A stretch of 64,000 bases of DNA from Dipetalonema caudispina (Eukaryota; Nematoda; Chromadorea; Rhabditida; Onchocercidae). The translations under genes and the position numbers were made by a program. Positions 1-14,826 of the stretch are shown here, piece by piece. The first letter of the stretch is position 1, and each line of letters begins with the position of its first letter. The stretch lies in NCBI GenBank assembly GCA_013365325.1, contig JABVXV010000112.1:110551-174550 (forward strand), written 5' to 3'. Under the pieces are notes generated by a model. The model made no database searches and was not told where the DNA came from. It saw only the letters and a program-made list of their open reading frames with translations.

Positions 1-2914
1 AAGAATTCTAAATATCTGAGAATGAAATCGAATGCTATCATATTTATTTATCATTGCTAATACCATGGTAGGGATTATTAATTTTTAATCTGTAATATAG
101 CCAAACTCTCGACTACTGAAATTACTACAAACACAAATTCCTTTGCGAGTGTATCGTTGAAAATTAAAGAAATGCTTTTTTTTAAGTGCAATATTATCAT
201 CAGATAAATTATAACACAACGATTTGGAAAAATCTCAATGAAATATCATTGCACAGAAAGATAAATTATACGTAATGTAGCTACTACAAAACTTTAAACG
301 ATATCATTAAATTTGATAGAATTATAGGCTGGTAGAATTAAATAAACTGTTAAGGAATAAAAAGTAAAGTGAAACAAACTAATAAACTGATAATCATGTA
401 ATTAAATTTTACAAGTAAGTATCCAACCAAATAATTGGAATAAAGATAAGTAATGTTTAAGTAAATTATCATTTGAATGAATCGCTATTGAATAATTGAA
501 TTTCGTTATATTCGAAGATGAGATCGATCTGGAACCGATAATTCCCAGACGACGAGGATAATATGCTAGTAGAGCAATTTGGCCCAATACTTAGATCTAT
601 TTGCATGATAAAGGAATCACATTTGTATGTTTATAAAATCCCCATATAAACTCACTCCTGGAAATGCACTTTCGTTGAGTTTGCTAAACATATTGACTGC
701 ATTCAATCAAATATCATTTTACTGGAAAAATTTTATAGATCTATCTCAAATTTTTAAAATTTAAAGGACCAAGTTGAAAACAAACATATAAACATACGCG
801 AACTTCATCATTGATTCGCCTAGGGAAAACTAATTCTGCCTAAATATGGGCTATATTAAACGAAATCTTTTCTATATTATTGTAAAATTTATTCTGATAT
901 TTCAAGTTTCTCTGTTTCATTCAAGATTAAAAAGTAATTGAATGAATAAAGTTTTTTATTAAGCAGAAATATTTATTAATGAATAAAAGTAGCACATATC
1001 GAAAGATTTCGAGTAGAACATGGATGATGATCTTTCCTTTTTTATTCTTTTTTGGTTTATCATCACCACTTAAGTGCCATATGATTTGTGGCATTAAATA
1101 GATGCATTAATTTTATTTTTTGTATAAAGATTTAAAAATTTATGCAATAAAATTGTAAAATGTTGTGAAGCAGTGAAGAACAAAAATAACTGACTGATAC
1201 ATGAATAGCAGCACTGAAATGAATTGATGAGTATGAGTAGTATCATCAATAAGAAAGCCCACCTGTTGTATAAGAAGAATATGTACAAATTTCAATTTTT
1301 AAAATAAACGATGTAGCAAATGATAACGTCATACCAAATGTTTTCTTTTACCACTACAGATAGTTTGAATTTTACGAAATGAAATTATAGAAACTTGATG
1401 GTTAAAAGTTTTCTAATCAACGAAATCTTCGATAATAATATATGGAAAAGATCAATCCTTTCAATACTAAAACTCACATTCTTTTGTCTAATTAATTAGT
1501 TTGTTTTAGTTGAAAAGCCTTCAGTATATTATATATACAATTAAGGGACAAGATGAAGTTCAAAAATTGAAATGAAGCAAAAGTGAACGCCGCATAATGG
1601 ATTTTATGAAATAAATTACATATGCGAAGTGAGGTCATTGAAAGCAATTAATTCCCATACTTCTAACAATATCAGTGAATTCTTATCTATCTTTACTACA
1701 CTTATCACAAAACTTACGTAAAACAATTAAGATTGGTACAACGCCTTTTAAATGATTTCATCAATCAAATGTCTGTAGCAGATTGTAGAAAATTTCTTGT
1801 CCAAAGAAAGAACAGATATTTTGTAATTATTTCACTTGATGATTTTCCTTTGTCACTACCAATACATATCATTTCATTTAAAAATTAACAACACTAATAA
1901 TACAATTGATGGACATCAAGGTATCATCATTATAATAAATCGACAATCCCACACATTTTCAGATATCTCGTCGTATCATATTCCAAAGTGCCATCTTCTT
2001 TAGATCCATGTGATGGAAACTAGAAGAAGACATTTAGTAAACACAGACACTTGAATGAAAATTGAAACTGTTAATAGTAATACATCAGTTTACAACTGGA
2101 ATTCTTTTCAAGTGTTCGCTTGGTGATTTTTTCTGATAAAAAAATTTTGTAATTGAATACAAAGTCAACTTAAGTGTTTGCAAATGTTACCGAATGAATA
2201 AAGCTTTTACAATGATTTCGAGGTGCAGTTTACACTCCAGAAAAAATAAACTAAGTTTTATTTCGTTTGTAAATTCAATGCGAATTTAATTCCTTCCTTC
2301 AAAATTTGGATCTTAAATCATTCTAATTGATTCACATTGATCATATCATATAGCTTCTTTATCAGAGTGTTTAAATTGTTTTCGAGATCAGCCACTTTTC
2401 AGATGATTGAATACTGCTGTATCGCGATATGGTGAAGCAAAGGTTTAAAATCTTTATTTTTCAACATCAAGAAAAAGAATGGTATGGATAAATTGAAATG
2501 CTAACTCTCACTAATAAAACAGAATTCAAAAAACTAACATGAAAGAGAATTAATTAGATGATAAACATTTAGCATGAATCAGATATAATATGTACCGGAC
2601 GAACATTTAATAATTTTAATAGTAAACAGTTGTATGAAAGCAGTGATTTCTCCATAAACGTATTTTACAAATATTTTCTAAATATTTGAAGAGAGAAATT
2701 TCATATAGAACAATGCGTTAAAAATCAAATGGAAAAATTGACAGCTTACATCTTTTGGTATTATGAAAGTCTCCGACTGAAATTCATAAATTTAATTTGT
2801 TTGTTTTACACTTCAACAGAAATACACTTGAAAAAAGTTCCGGCAGTCATTTCATTTGCATCCACTGATACTACCATTGAAAGCATACGAATCATTTGGA
2901 TTGATACAGATATA
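1..2914. other. AT-rich non-coding flank downstream of gene A
   Basis: No convincing exon was found. Open frames are short, A/T-rich and lack paired splice sites. The right end should contain the 3' UTR of gene A, which is read on the minus strand. No close AATAAA was found there; a minus-strand AATAAA lies roughly 460 bp past the stop, near 2450. Confidence 0.5.
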
Positions 2915-5673
2915 TTAGACAGATTCTAAACCGCTGTCATGAGGTTCAGTACCGAATGAAGAACTCGGTGAAGTTTTCCGACAATCCGATCGGGATAATG
3001 CCATGACATCTGATATTGGACCCATTAGTGAAGGAGACATTGGTGTGAAACCATTTTTAATTTTGAAATTTTGATACGGTGGTCGTCGATACATTGTTGA
3101 CATCTGCTCCCATGGTACATCATATCTGAAATTACTAAGAGGGATTGATAATTTTGAAATATGAATGACTAAAATAATTCTTGCTATCATCTAGAAAAGC
3201 GATAACCTTGAGTCATCCTCACACGCACGTAATGGAAATGTGATATTTGATGGTTCTGAACGTAAGAGCTGCTTGGACGTGGATACGTTTAACTGTTGTT
3301 TCTGGTGCAGAAAAGCAACCAATAAACAAGCAAATCCTGTCGTCACAATAACCGTAAATGCTGACAAGATCACCACTGCATACAGAAATTGGCTGTTACT
3401 GTTGAGATGTTGAAACAAATCGTTGTTCGCTTCTGGATCAGTGTACTGAAATTATTGCAAAGTAGGCTGTATAACATCAAAAATTACGGAAGGTAATTAA
3501 TTATCCGATACTTTTCAATATTTTTTATAACTCGATTGTAGTTGGAAAAAAGTCGATAATTTATATTATTCATCACTGTTTTAAGAAACACAAATATTAT
3601 TTGTAATAATAAAGGAAATTAATATTTTATTTAATTAAAGGATATCGTTGTCATTTTAGCATTCAACAAAACGACCTGCTCAACGACAGCAATACTACGA
3701 TGTTCGATACAAGTTGGACAACGATCATATTTCTGTAGAGCAAGTGATGCATTAAAACATTTTCCTTTCACTTCTACGACAAGTTTCCCTTTGTTCGAAT
3801 ATTGCTTCCTTAGCTGTTCGAGATGATCGTTCTATGAAATAAAGATTGATAAAAATTTGAAATTGAAACTTCTCAAAAATTTAGGAAACTTATCAGTGAT
3901 GATGAGAGTATTAGAAACGAAACTTTTAATTAAAGCTTTGAAACACTACTGCATAAAGTTATTTATGAGAACCTCATCGTCAAAAATGCGCTTTGAAGGG
4001 GTACTATCGCATATCCTCGGAAATCCATACGTAGGATCTAACCCGGTCACTTCGCATTTCAAGGTAATATCGCTAACACTTCTTGATATCCAATGTGAAA
4101 TGAATGAACGCGAAGTTTCCTGTAAAAATTTTGGAAATTGTAGAAGAGAATTTCAGAATCTCTTTGTAAAATCCATCATTTTGCAATGTAATAGGGAGAA
4201 TTTTTGTGATGAAAATATCGATCATTTCTTGTTTGTTACTATCTCTCTATGAAATTAATTGAAATAATTATCTGAAATTCGGATTCATTTCAGCGGAAGT
4301 TTTGAATGAAAGTTGAAAATCGTTAATATTTCAGGTTCATTTTAAGTGTAAAAAATCATAATTTTTAACATTAAATTCAAAGTTTTCGGAGCATATGCTA
4401 CAAGTGGTGTAACGCAGGGGAGCAATTCACATTTGATTTATTTCACAAATTAAAATTCGAAGCTTTATAAATTATAACCGATATTTCAAACGCATTTGCT
4501 AAATTTTGAAGAAATTTTATTGCTTGAAATTTGATGAGGTTGTGGCGTTAAAGGCGTTAACGAAGCAATTTTTTTTTGAAAACCAATAAGTTTATATGAG
4601 CTAACATAAGTTTAAACTCTTTAAATTAACTAGCTAGGAAAAATTAGTTGCATATAATAATTCCGAAACTGTACAGACCCTTCTATTGGATATCCTGATG
4701 GCGTCAGAATATCATAGCGTAATGTTATTCTGGCTACACGTTTATCTTACGTGGCTAATTGTTTGATAGAAATGATAGAAAGATTTCTTTCTTTCAAAAT
4801 TTCCATTTTAATTATTTAGTCTTAGTCAACCTAATGGAAGAGTTAGTGTGGAGTAGGCATTACAATTAGTTTGTCACCTGTCAATTGAAGGTAGGCTAAT
4901 TTGTAATGGATAAGGTTAAAAATTGTTCCATTTGTGTGTATCATCTACTCATGTGGGACATTCTTGGCCTGAGGATTTATCATCATCATTCGAAGTAAAT
5001 TTATGGATAATTCAGAGACTATTTGCATGAATGTTTCCCAATCATTTAGGGAAAATGGAAAGACCAATTTTATAATTTCTTGAAATGAGAATGGTAAATG
5101 AATAAGAATAAAGAGGAATAAGTTTTTCGGGTGGCCAAGAATTAAGAAATTATTGTGTCCATGAGGAAGTGGGGAATTTCAGGAATACTTAACCTACAAA
5201 TTTGGAAAATCGATAATAAGGTTGAGACAACCTTTGTCGATAATAAGGCTGAGAATCTTTTGTTAATTGTAATGAGTTAATGATATTTTGTTTGTTTGAG
5301 TCAAGTTAATTTATGCTATGATCTTTGTATTGAACGTGAACTACTGCAACGTTAATTTGATGATTTGAAAATGTTACGGTATTAATTTGTTTACTTAAAC
5401 GTTTTATCGATGGTTTACCTCAGCTAATTTGAGTGTGACAGGCCAGCTAATTAAATTAGCTTCATTGTTGACAGTGTTCATTTTGGTTACTTGAAATCTT
5501 GGTTCCGCACAACCAGCAGTTGTTAAACATCCTTTTCGCCATTCAACACTTAATATATCTGCTACCAACCAATAAGAATCCGGATGATCATCCAAGAAAC
5601 CTTCAATCGTTGCCGAATGGATCATTCCACCGATTGAAAAGATAGCCAGGAGTTCAATATAACAGTAATTCAT
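2915..5673 (-). CDS. Gene A: type I membrane protein of an unrecognised four-member family
   Basis: Spliced model on the minus strand with exons 5673-5419, 4119-3973, 3831-3676, 3445-3207 and 3125-2915 (phases 0,0,0,2), giving 335 residues. A hydrophobic N-terminus (about 1-20) looks like a signal peptide. Residues about 47-60 contain EWRKGCLTTAGC; exon 2 (86-134) contains CEVTGLDPTYGFPRICDS; exon 3 (135-186) contains GKCFNAS, an N-glycosylation sequon, and then CPTC, where the paralogues have CPWC. A transmembrane segment lies at about 206-232. The tail begins with YDVPWE and ends GLESV. The start is fixed because TAA precedes this ATG in frame. The exon 2 donor (GTTCTC) is weak but gives the same boundary as in the paralogues. 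No trans-splice-like acceptor is obvious next to the ATG. Closest to gene C. Seen: reading frames and splice sites. Inferred: membrane topology. Function unknown. Confidence 0.82.
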
Positions 5674-8600
5674 TTACGATGCTCTTTGTCTTCATTCATT
5701 TCCAATAATTTAAATCATCCTTATTTTCATTGTGCTTACAGAATATTCCTGAAGAAAATTCAATGATTCTAAACGTATCCCAAAACAAAATTTTGTAAGA
5801 TCAACAACTAATAGATGAAGTAAAAGTGTTCAGCTTAGTGATGATAATATTTGAGGATTGAGTGATTATTTGGACTTGGACTTTTTAGCTGCCAGCAGTA
5901 AATTCTCCAAATTAATAATATAACTACAAAGTAAATAAATGCATGGATGCCAAGAAGAATTGAGCGGGAGGTAAAATATTTCAAATTAAAAAAAAAGAAT
6001 TCAAATGTTTGACTAAACAAACATAATTTATCGGTGAGGATAACATCAAAACGAACAAATTTAAGGAGTGAAATTTCATTCATTAATTAATACACTGCTT
6101 TATATTGATGAAATTTTAACAGCAATTTTCAAAAGTCTTAAATTAGCGAAAAATTGAAGAAGTGAAAATTGCTTTGTATTCTGCAATTTGAATAAGCCCG
6201 AAATATTAGAATTTTTGCAGGGAATAAGAACAATTGATCAGAAAAACAAAATCAATTATCGCTTACTTTGCTATACGATTGACTGAGTAAATTTTGAATA
6301 GTTCGTAGTAATTTGAAACTTGGTCAAAAGTCAAAATGGGATGGAGTAAAGAATTTATGAATTCTCAAATGAAAATCTGAATATAAACTTGCAAAAAAAG
6401 ACTGTAAAGATATAAGATTTAGAATTAATTTTTACTATCCTCCCTCTTTTTGAACTTTGAATTGAAAAATTTACGACCATTCAAATTAATTAGAATAAAT
6501 TTCGAGAATTTAGACAACCTTTTATGATCCAACAAGCAAACCACATCCATCTCGCCAAAAAATGTTTTAGCGAAGGACAAAGATAGTCAAATTACTTGGG
6601 AATTTTTGAAATATTTTGTTGAAAGCTGTTCATGAATGAATGGGAAAAATTGGCTCAAAAATTATTCCCCGGAGAATGATTTTTTCATTTTAAATTGATG
6701 AAGTTGAGTTGCGTGCAAGATAAAATATCTGATATATTTGCAAATTTTCAACAGCTTAAAGGCTAATTTTAGTAAAAAATCAACGCCAATAAATCAAATT
6801 TCAATCTTATAACGGAAATCCTAAAGCTTTTTGGTTCAATATGCTGCTTGAGAATATAACCGCAAATAAAAGTCAATTACTATTGATAATAAAAAATATT
6901 TCGTTATAACGAAGCTACGGAATCTAAAATTAATCGATTCAGCTTCAATGGCTAAATATATATTTTCCTGAAATTAAGCTTTCTGTATTGATAAAACAAT
7001 GAACGGTTTATTATAAAATATTAGATAAAGAAAATGTACTGTTTTTACAATATTGATCGAAGCTTCTTCCTGAAGTTAAAAGATACAAGTGGAACAAAAT
7101 TTAATGATTTCAAATTCCAAATATCATCAATGATACAGGATTTTTAAGTATGAGCCCTTCGCGCGTTAGTTAGTATTTTTCCTTCAAAGATAAATCACTG
7201 ATATTTAAATCACATACATACATGAAAATGCGGAAATAATAATTGTGCAGTAAAACATCTAATTTCGAGTGCACATTTCAATTTTTTTTTTTTTTTTTTT
7301 GTATTATTTATACGAATTAAAAAAGAAGTGACTATATTTGTAAAGGAAACAGATTTTACGAATTGTCGATTCGTTTAAAATTCATGCGGCAGTAAACATA
7401 TGTTGAAGGAGCTATTCAGAGAAGCTACTCTTCAGTCCTGTTGAAGTAATTAAAGCCGACAGAAATTTCAAATCCCACTGACTGGAACTTAAGATTTGAG
7501 AAAAGCTAATGCATATTTCAAAGATTATATAGTGAACAGCCTGACAGGATATGGTCATTTTTGAATACTTCAATGGAAATTTTCTTATAGAAAATGTAAA
7601 GAAAAGAAGAAAGCACAAGTAGATGATGTTATTATTCCATCTCTCACATTTTTGCATTATTCAAATTTGGAAGATCAAACTGTGATTGATTCAAAAAATA
7701 TTACGTCCTTTGGAGAGGAAGAATTTACTTCTGCAATTAAATTCTTTTCGTACTTTTTAGTTCAAAAAGTATTAGACGATCGAAAATACATTTTATTTTC
7801 ATTAATTTTAGAAATGATCAAAATAATCGTAAATCGTTATTGACAGTGATAAATAAGCTGAATGTTGTCAGAAAAAGTTAGAAAGTTATGCAATGTGATG
7901 CAAAATGGAAAAAACGGAATTTTTAATTTGTACTAAATTTGAATTCCAAATCCAGAAAAAAAGTCAAATCCATAGAATCTCAATATCATTACCATAACTT
8001 TTGGCTAAAACATTGTTTAGGCTCGCAAAATACAAAAAACAAACATTAAAAGCTAGTAAGCATGAAATTACCAGCTGAAAGTACTGCACAAACTACGATG
8101 CGGTGAGAAGAATTGGCTAAGTGAGAAAAAATTCAACAACTACGACCTGTCTGACTCGAAAAAAAAAAATCAAATCTGTCACCAAATGTTAACTTCAATA
8201 TCAGCTCACCTATAATTATCCTACAACCTTTTCAAACAGTACAATATTTCAAATAGACATCTCAATTTAATCTGAAATTTAGGAAGTAGCTAATTATCTT
8301 ACAGAATTTTTTGCAGTGATAAAGAGAATGTGTTACACAGTTATAGATGAATGATTGTTGGTCATTCCTGAAATGTTCCACATTTTTTTTTCCATTAAAT
8401 TTATTGAAATTTTGGATAGCGAATTGTATTATTCCTTACCTGTATTATACATGAGAATCTGTTTCACATTCATTTTAAGATTTCTTTTCTTCCCTTGTCA
8501 AATAACAAATATGCATTGATTCAACAAGTAACAAATGTAAATTTTGTGCAATTCCATTATCACCAACGAAAGCGTAATGAAGCATAAAAAGTGTCGGAAT

Positions 8601-11600
8601 TTAAATAAATTTTTATTTTTGTGTCACATAATGACCAAAGATTAGAAATGGTTCATTTCTATAATGAATGAATCCTTCTTGTTAGATTAATTGATACTTG
8701 CTGATATTACTCAATTTCTTGGATTATGTTATGGAATGGTTAACTTTCTTGGCTCATACTAATTTTCTTTGCTCATGCTAAGGAACCTTTAAAGTAAAAG
8801 TATTCCAACACTGCGACAAAATATTATCATTTGGAGAGTAAAGTGAGTATTTGCATAGGACAATGTGGACAATAATGATCTTAGTAAGGCACTTTGTTTT
8901 CAAGCAATATTAAAATACTGATATCTTGAAGTATAAATATGATCAGGTCTTTTGACGGATTCTTTCAATACTTTTCCGGAAGAAGTTTTCCTTAAATTCA
9001 CTTTACTATTTTTTAACTCTTTCAATTCTCTCCCAATCTTAAGATAAATTAAATAAAAAGAACTCCTTATTTACAATTTTATGGAAACCACGAAAATCAC
9101 AATCCATAATCAATACAAAATCATCAGCATGAAAATAGATGATAGCCTGATAATAATATTGTAATATCACCAACTATTAAATAGTAATTAAAAGATCTAA
9201 CTCAAAAGAAAAAAATGTCTAACTTGAGGGCCTAACTTGAGAAGTGAGCTTGAAACAGATATATTTTATTATAACTTGGAAACTAGCGACCATTGTAACT
9301 GTCTCAGATTCAATCGTCTTAATTATCTCGAGAAACTCTCTTCTGTTTTCAGGGAGGACGAGCTAATTTATCTTGTGGTCATGATATCTTTCATTAACCG
9401 CTCGATGATCTTAAAAGGATATATTTTATCATTTGATGATAGCAATAATCAATAATACTATCAAGCAAAGACAAAAATCTGTTTCATATATTCTTGGATT
9501 TTTTGGGTGGAATTTAGCATCGTTGCCTTAAAAATTCGATCCAAAATATTTGATAGACTATAAAAATAATGTGCATTAATATAGTTGATTTATTTCTTTT
9601 TAGGCACTTAAAAAAAAAAGCCAAGCATTTCATAATGACAGTAACATAGATGAGTAACACAAAGTGTTATTTATGCATTATTATATCTCGTGATTTATGA
9701 TTTTGATAAGCGATTACTCTGATTGATTACTTTTGCACTTTGCGCAATTTGCATCAATCAATCATTAATCTATCTCAAAAACACTATAGTGAATAATGAT
9801 CCAAATTTTCTGATGGATTTTTCTGCATGAATTAGCTAACTAATCATTATGATACAATAAATGTCCCTTTCAAACATCTGAGATTTGAAATGTGACAACA
9901 ACTGTTCTAAATCTTTCTGATTCATTTTTGACTCTTATCACTGATTAAATGAATGATAAACAGAGAAAAAACCGAAATAATGTAAGAACAAAATGTCTAA
10001 AATATGCAATTATTAACTATTTCCGTTTGAAACATTGTTAAATGTATGTAATCCAACTGTAAATGGCAAACTGATCCTATTGAACATAATGTGCCTGATA
10101 AAATGACATTGGCTCACTTTTCAGTATGAATCACTGTCATTCTGTCTAATAAATTAATTAGACTTTTTGTTGTTTGACATGAAAGAGGCCTTCTTCGAAG
10201 AGATACATCAACTGAATACTCTATTAGCTGGATGTTCTGTCAGTCAAGCTATCAAATCACATTTATCCTAGCACTTGGCTTATTTTATCGAACAAATGAA
10301 TATGCCCTGGTGACGACGATTCAAAATGCAAATAATATCATTCGATTCTAATTTTGTAATAAATCTGCGAATGAAGTTATTGACTTTCATTATTATTGTC
10401 TACTATAGTTAGCATTATAATTTATACAACTATTGTTAATTTAATTGCTATTATAATGACATTTGACTCCTTGTCAAGGATTTCTTCACTACACTATCCA
10501 AATGTAATTTAAAGAAGTTTTGCTTCAGACAAATAAAAAAAAGAAGCAAACAAAAACAAAGGAAACAAGATATCACAAATAATCCATGTTGTTTGCATTG
10601 TATATCTGATATTTCGACTAGTCTTGAAACCTATAGCCTCAAATTTTACAAGTGTAAAAGATTTGTTGGTTTTGTTTGCTACTAATTTCTATAACTGTCA
10701 CTAATGAAGTGTAACAGAAGTTGATTTAAGCGGAGAGAGTAAACAACAAAACTTTCGCGATAGCTAATGTAATCGAAATTCTCGAGACTCTCGATCATAA
10801 GGACTGGTAAATTGATTTGTTCTTTTAGTAATTCGTCTTTATCGCTAAATTGAAGCAAATATTGAAAATTATTTCTTAAAAAGAATCTACAAACATAAAG
10901 TAGGCTTATTCATTAAATGAAACCGAAAACTTCAAAACAACCATATTTTGCTTAGGAAAGCTGCTTAGCAGTTAAATAGAAAGATGAGTTGTTGAGTGGT
11001 TTTGCTGTATGAATAAATCCTTCTTCCGAGTACATTGAAATTCCCGAATCCCCCCGCCTCCTATCTCTGATCTCTTCCGAACATTGCATCCATCACTACT
11101 TATATGGGAAATTGCACAAGCATTCATACTTCATCCACTCATCCTATATTTATGGAAGTTTTTATTAAATTAAGGCCTTCATACACAACGACCACAGATT
11201 TTTAGGCATTCTTTATGCCTTACTAAATTTCGAAAATTCGATTTTCTATACAGCTAGATTTTATTCGAAATCATTTCTGATGTATTTCTTTTAACAAAAT
11301 GATGAAAGTGAAGGGTTAAGAAGAATCCGTAAATTACGATAGTATAAACGAGAAGAGAAAATTTGATTTCAATGCATATAAGAAGGTACAGTAAGAACAA
11401 AGTTTTCTTCAGAGTATAGATATTAATGCATATTTTCTGTATATTAATGCAATGAAATCTTGGAAAATAAGCAAAAACTTAAAAATTAAAAATTATTAAA
11501 TTAAAGTTAGAAATTTGCATAATAATAATAATAATAATACATTGATGACGTTGCTAACAGCTATGTAACAATTTGTAGCAATGGCTATTTTGTTAGACGT

Positions 11601-14600
11601 CGTAATGATTAACGAGGAAATGTAATACAATTTATATGCAAAAACTATAGGCACATACTATCATCATTTCAGCTAATGACAGCCTTACAAATATCCCATA
11701 TTCATTACGTAATATCCATTAAATTTATTAATCAATTACGTAATTCTTGCAGAAAAATTATGCAAATTTAGGCAATTGTCCAGATTTCTGTTTAATGTAA
11801 TATTTAGATTTTAAAAATTTCAAAGTTTGACACTTTGAATAATTTAGCTACGAAGAGAGAAATTAACAATTTTTCTTGCTCTAAAATCCAATTTGATACT
11901 TCATCATCCTATAAAATTTCTGTTTTTCTTTATTTTCCGTCATCATATTAACAGATTTTGGAATTTTCGTTCACAAAAAGATTTTCATTGAAATTAAAGA
12001 TTTTGCATTTACACATAATCCTTTCTCTACCCCCAAAATCATAAACTATTTAACATAGTTGGATGGATTGTTGTCAAAGCATTTCTTCGCCTTCATACCC
12101 CAGTAGAAATGAGCGATGGAACATTTTAAAAAATTTCGAAAATTCATTCACTAAAAGATTTTATTTGAAATTAGAAATTTCGAATAAGACAAAGAGTTGT
12201 CATCAAAATAGAAGTAAGAAATGGAGAAATGAACATTGCCAGTTCAAAATTCGTTTGATATCAGAAAAGAGCGATGAAATAATTTGGTGCCAAAATGATT
12301 TTCTCCTCCTAATGTAAATCGTCTGCAGACAATAAGGTTAAACATAATTTAAACAATTTGCGCCATTTTGAGGCACCGATACTCCAATCAGCAAAAGATA
12401 TAGTAGGAAGAATTAAATTTATAGATAGGGTAACGGTGGTAGTTAAAAATAATGGCAGTTAATCTTGAATAACATTTAAACAGTTCCAGATGTTCAGCTT
12501 TTAAATTTACTATGATCAAACGTAGAATCGAATAGCTTTCAGCAAATTATTGCAAAAATTTTACTCCCGAAGGTCATCTCCGCTATACCAACGACTAATG
12601 CAAGATTTTAATAGTACCGATCTATCGATCTTTTCTTAAAAGCTTTTTACGGCAAGTTTTTTTTTTTCTTTTTTCGCGCATTTAATGAATGTTGTAATGC
12701 AACCATTACATTTCCACTAATGTAGAAAATATGTTGTAATTTGTTGAAGATGAACTATTAGAGAAAGATTGATGAGAATTTCAGAAGATTCTATCGATAT
12801 TCCCAGTCATTTTTTCACATTCCTTATCTCATCTATATTTATCTGCCCCATACTATTCAGATAATCTTGCTTCTAAAAAAGTGTGAATGGATAATCTGTC
12901 TGACATTGGTTGGATCAAAGTGATCTGAACTTTGAAAATTTTAACTATGTCAATCAATAACTGCTATTTATTCCTTGTTGTATCATAACAATTATTTCAC
13001 AAATCTGAGTAGAAAACGTCACGAAAAGATGATTCTTTGTAAGCTTAGCTCTTTAAAGAAATATTTTTCCTATGTTTTAATAAAATTCACATTTACAAAT
13101 AAAAAAAGAAATTGAAAATGAAGGAAGATCTTTCTGCGCTCCTCAATATTGATGTGAAATTTTCAACTGGCTTTGATACAGGAAGGTGGTGCATTCTAAT
13201 AAATCAGAGTAAATATGTACTGGTTGACATTCTGATAATTCAACTTGTTTCTTAATTAGTGTTTTAATATTCATACAATAAGCTATATTAATTGGAAAAG
13301 TAATTCTGGTAAAGAGAAATCCAACAAATTTGTTTTGGATTTACATTAAAAAACTATAAATTAAAAGATTGATTCAATCAATAGTCCAAAAAAAAAAGAG
13401 TGATACTGAATGGATACAATTCCAAGAACATCGTCTATTACTCTTTTACTTTCTAGCAGTCAAATGTATATATCAATTTGTAAGCAAAGTAATTCGGTTT
13501 GACAGTTTTAGAGTTCCGAAAAGAATTAAATTAATTACTAGTGATTTAAAACTATCCTGAAATTCCTTAATTGAATCAGTCTGCAATTGATTTGCATTTC
13601 AGTGAGTGAGCTTAGACAAAACACAACGTAGAGGATAGACAAAGGTTAAGATGATCAACTGCATTTGTCAATCCTTCTCTATTCGTAAGATGGATGAATA
13701 TCCGAGAAAAAGTGTGAAATAGAAGATAGACGAATTATATGTCAATGCTTACACCACTATTAAAAAATGGCAAGATAAATTTTTATCGTTTTGTCTTCCT
13801 CTATCATTTGAGAAATTTCTGAAATTTGATATTTCTTATTTCTAAATATTCTTTATTTCGATGATGTTAACATTTTCGACTTGTAAATGAGATCACTGAA
13901 CGGAATTGGAAACAATTCGGTTAAAGGAATCCCTAAAATAGGGATGGAAATTTTTATGTGACCTGTTTGACCCATCTTTTCATAAGCATAAATAAAAAAG
14001 GATTACTATAAGAATAAACAAAAATAGACTTGGAAATTCTGAGAAGTTTGAAATATTACAGGTTGCAAAATCTTTCGTCTTATCGCTTTGTTTAACAATG
14101 ATTATCGGCATGGAGATGATGATAAATCATTTGAATTAGTTAAGAAATAAGCGTAATAAGTCCGTATGATAAGTGATCCGCAAGTTGATAGTCTTCCAAA
14201 TGTAAATAGCAATCCTAATGAATATAATTAAAATAAAGATCTGGAAAATTCCATTCGGAATCTTAAACAATCAATGGAACCTCTAAATGTGTCGGTACAA
14301 ACCTTTGCACTTTTGACAGTGAATAATCAGTCGAGAATTTATGATTAGTAAATACAAAGGATAGTAAATTACCGCACAACACTTCGTCACAAAGAACTAT
14401 TAGATTTCAGAACATATTCTCTCATATCACCAAGAAAGATTCTCATCACTAATTCAAAGCTTCTGCCGAAAAATCATTTCTGTTCAACTCAACTAAAAAC
14501 AAAAATTTAAAATCTGAAATGTGAAACTAAAACTACTGAGAAATTGACAAGAAATTATTCTTGTAATGAAAAGATAAAAAATGACGGAACGTGTCGAAAT

Positions 14601-14826
14601 GCAAAGACATCGAAAGTATTCGGAAAGCTATTTCCTAGAGCCGACAGTGATAAAATCAGTATTTTGACTCCTTTCAAGGATTATCAAATACTTCTACAAC
14701 ATTCTCTGCAGTTGAGAAGATTCACACATAAGATTCATAACCGGAAAGAAATCTTCGGATGTTTGATCCTGTGAAAGCCAACGAAGACAACACTTATTTT
14801 TATTGGAAGACGATGAGTGGGATTAG
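5674..14826. other. Intergenic, AT-rich, no supported gene
   Basis: Nine kilobases upstream of gene A without a defensible exon. Frames of 60-85 codons occur, for example at 7412-7657 (-), 9237-9455 (+) and 12063-12317 (+), but they lack ATG starts or paired splice sites. A long poly-T run lies near 7280-7300 and an ATA/AAT triplet run at 11521-11539. No element with terminal repeats was recognised. Confidence 0.45.

Noticed and set aside
3857..4252. 131-codon plus-strand frame
   Set aside because: Antisense shadow of gene A exon 2; the minus-strand exon matches three paralogues.
5209..5254. Direct repeat of a 17-bp CGATAATAAGG-type motif
   Set aside because: Two short copies only; no sign of an element or function.
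9237..9455. 72-codon plus-strand frame
   Set aside because: Begins at TTG, no splice partners, composition like the flanks.
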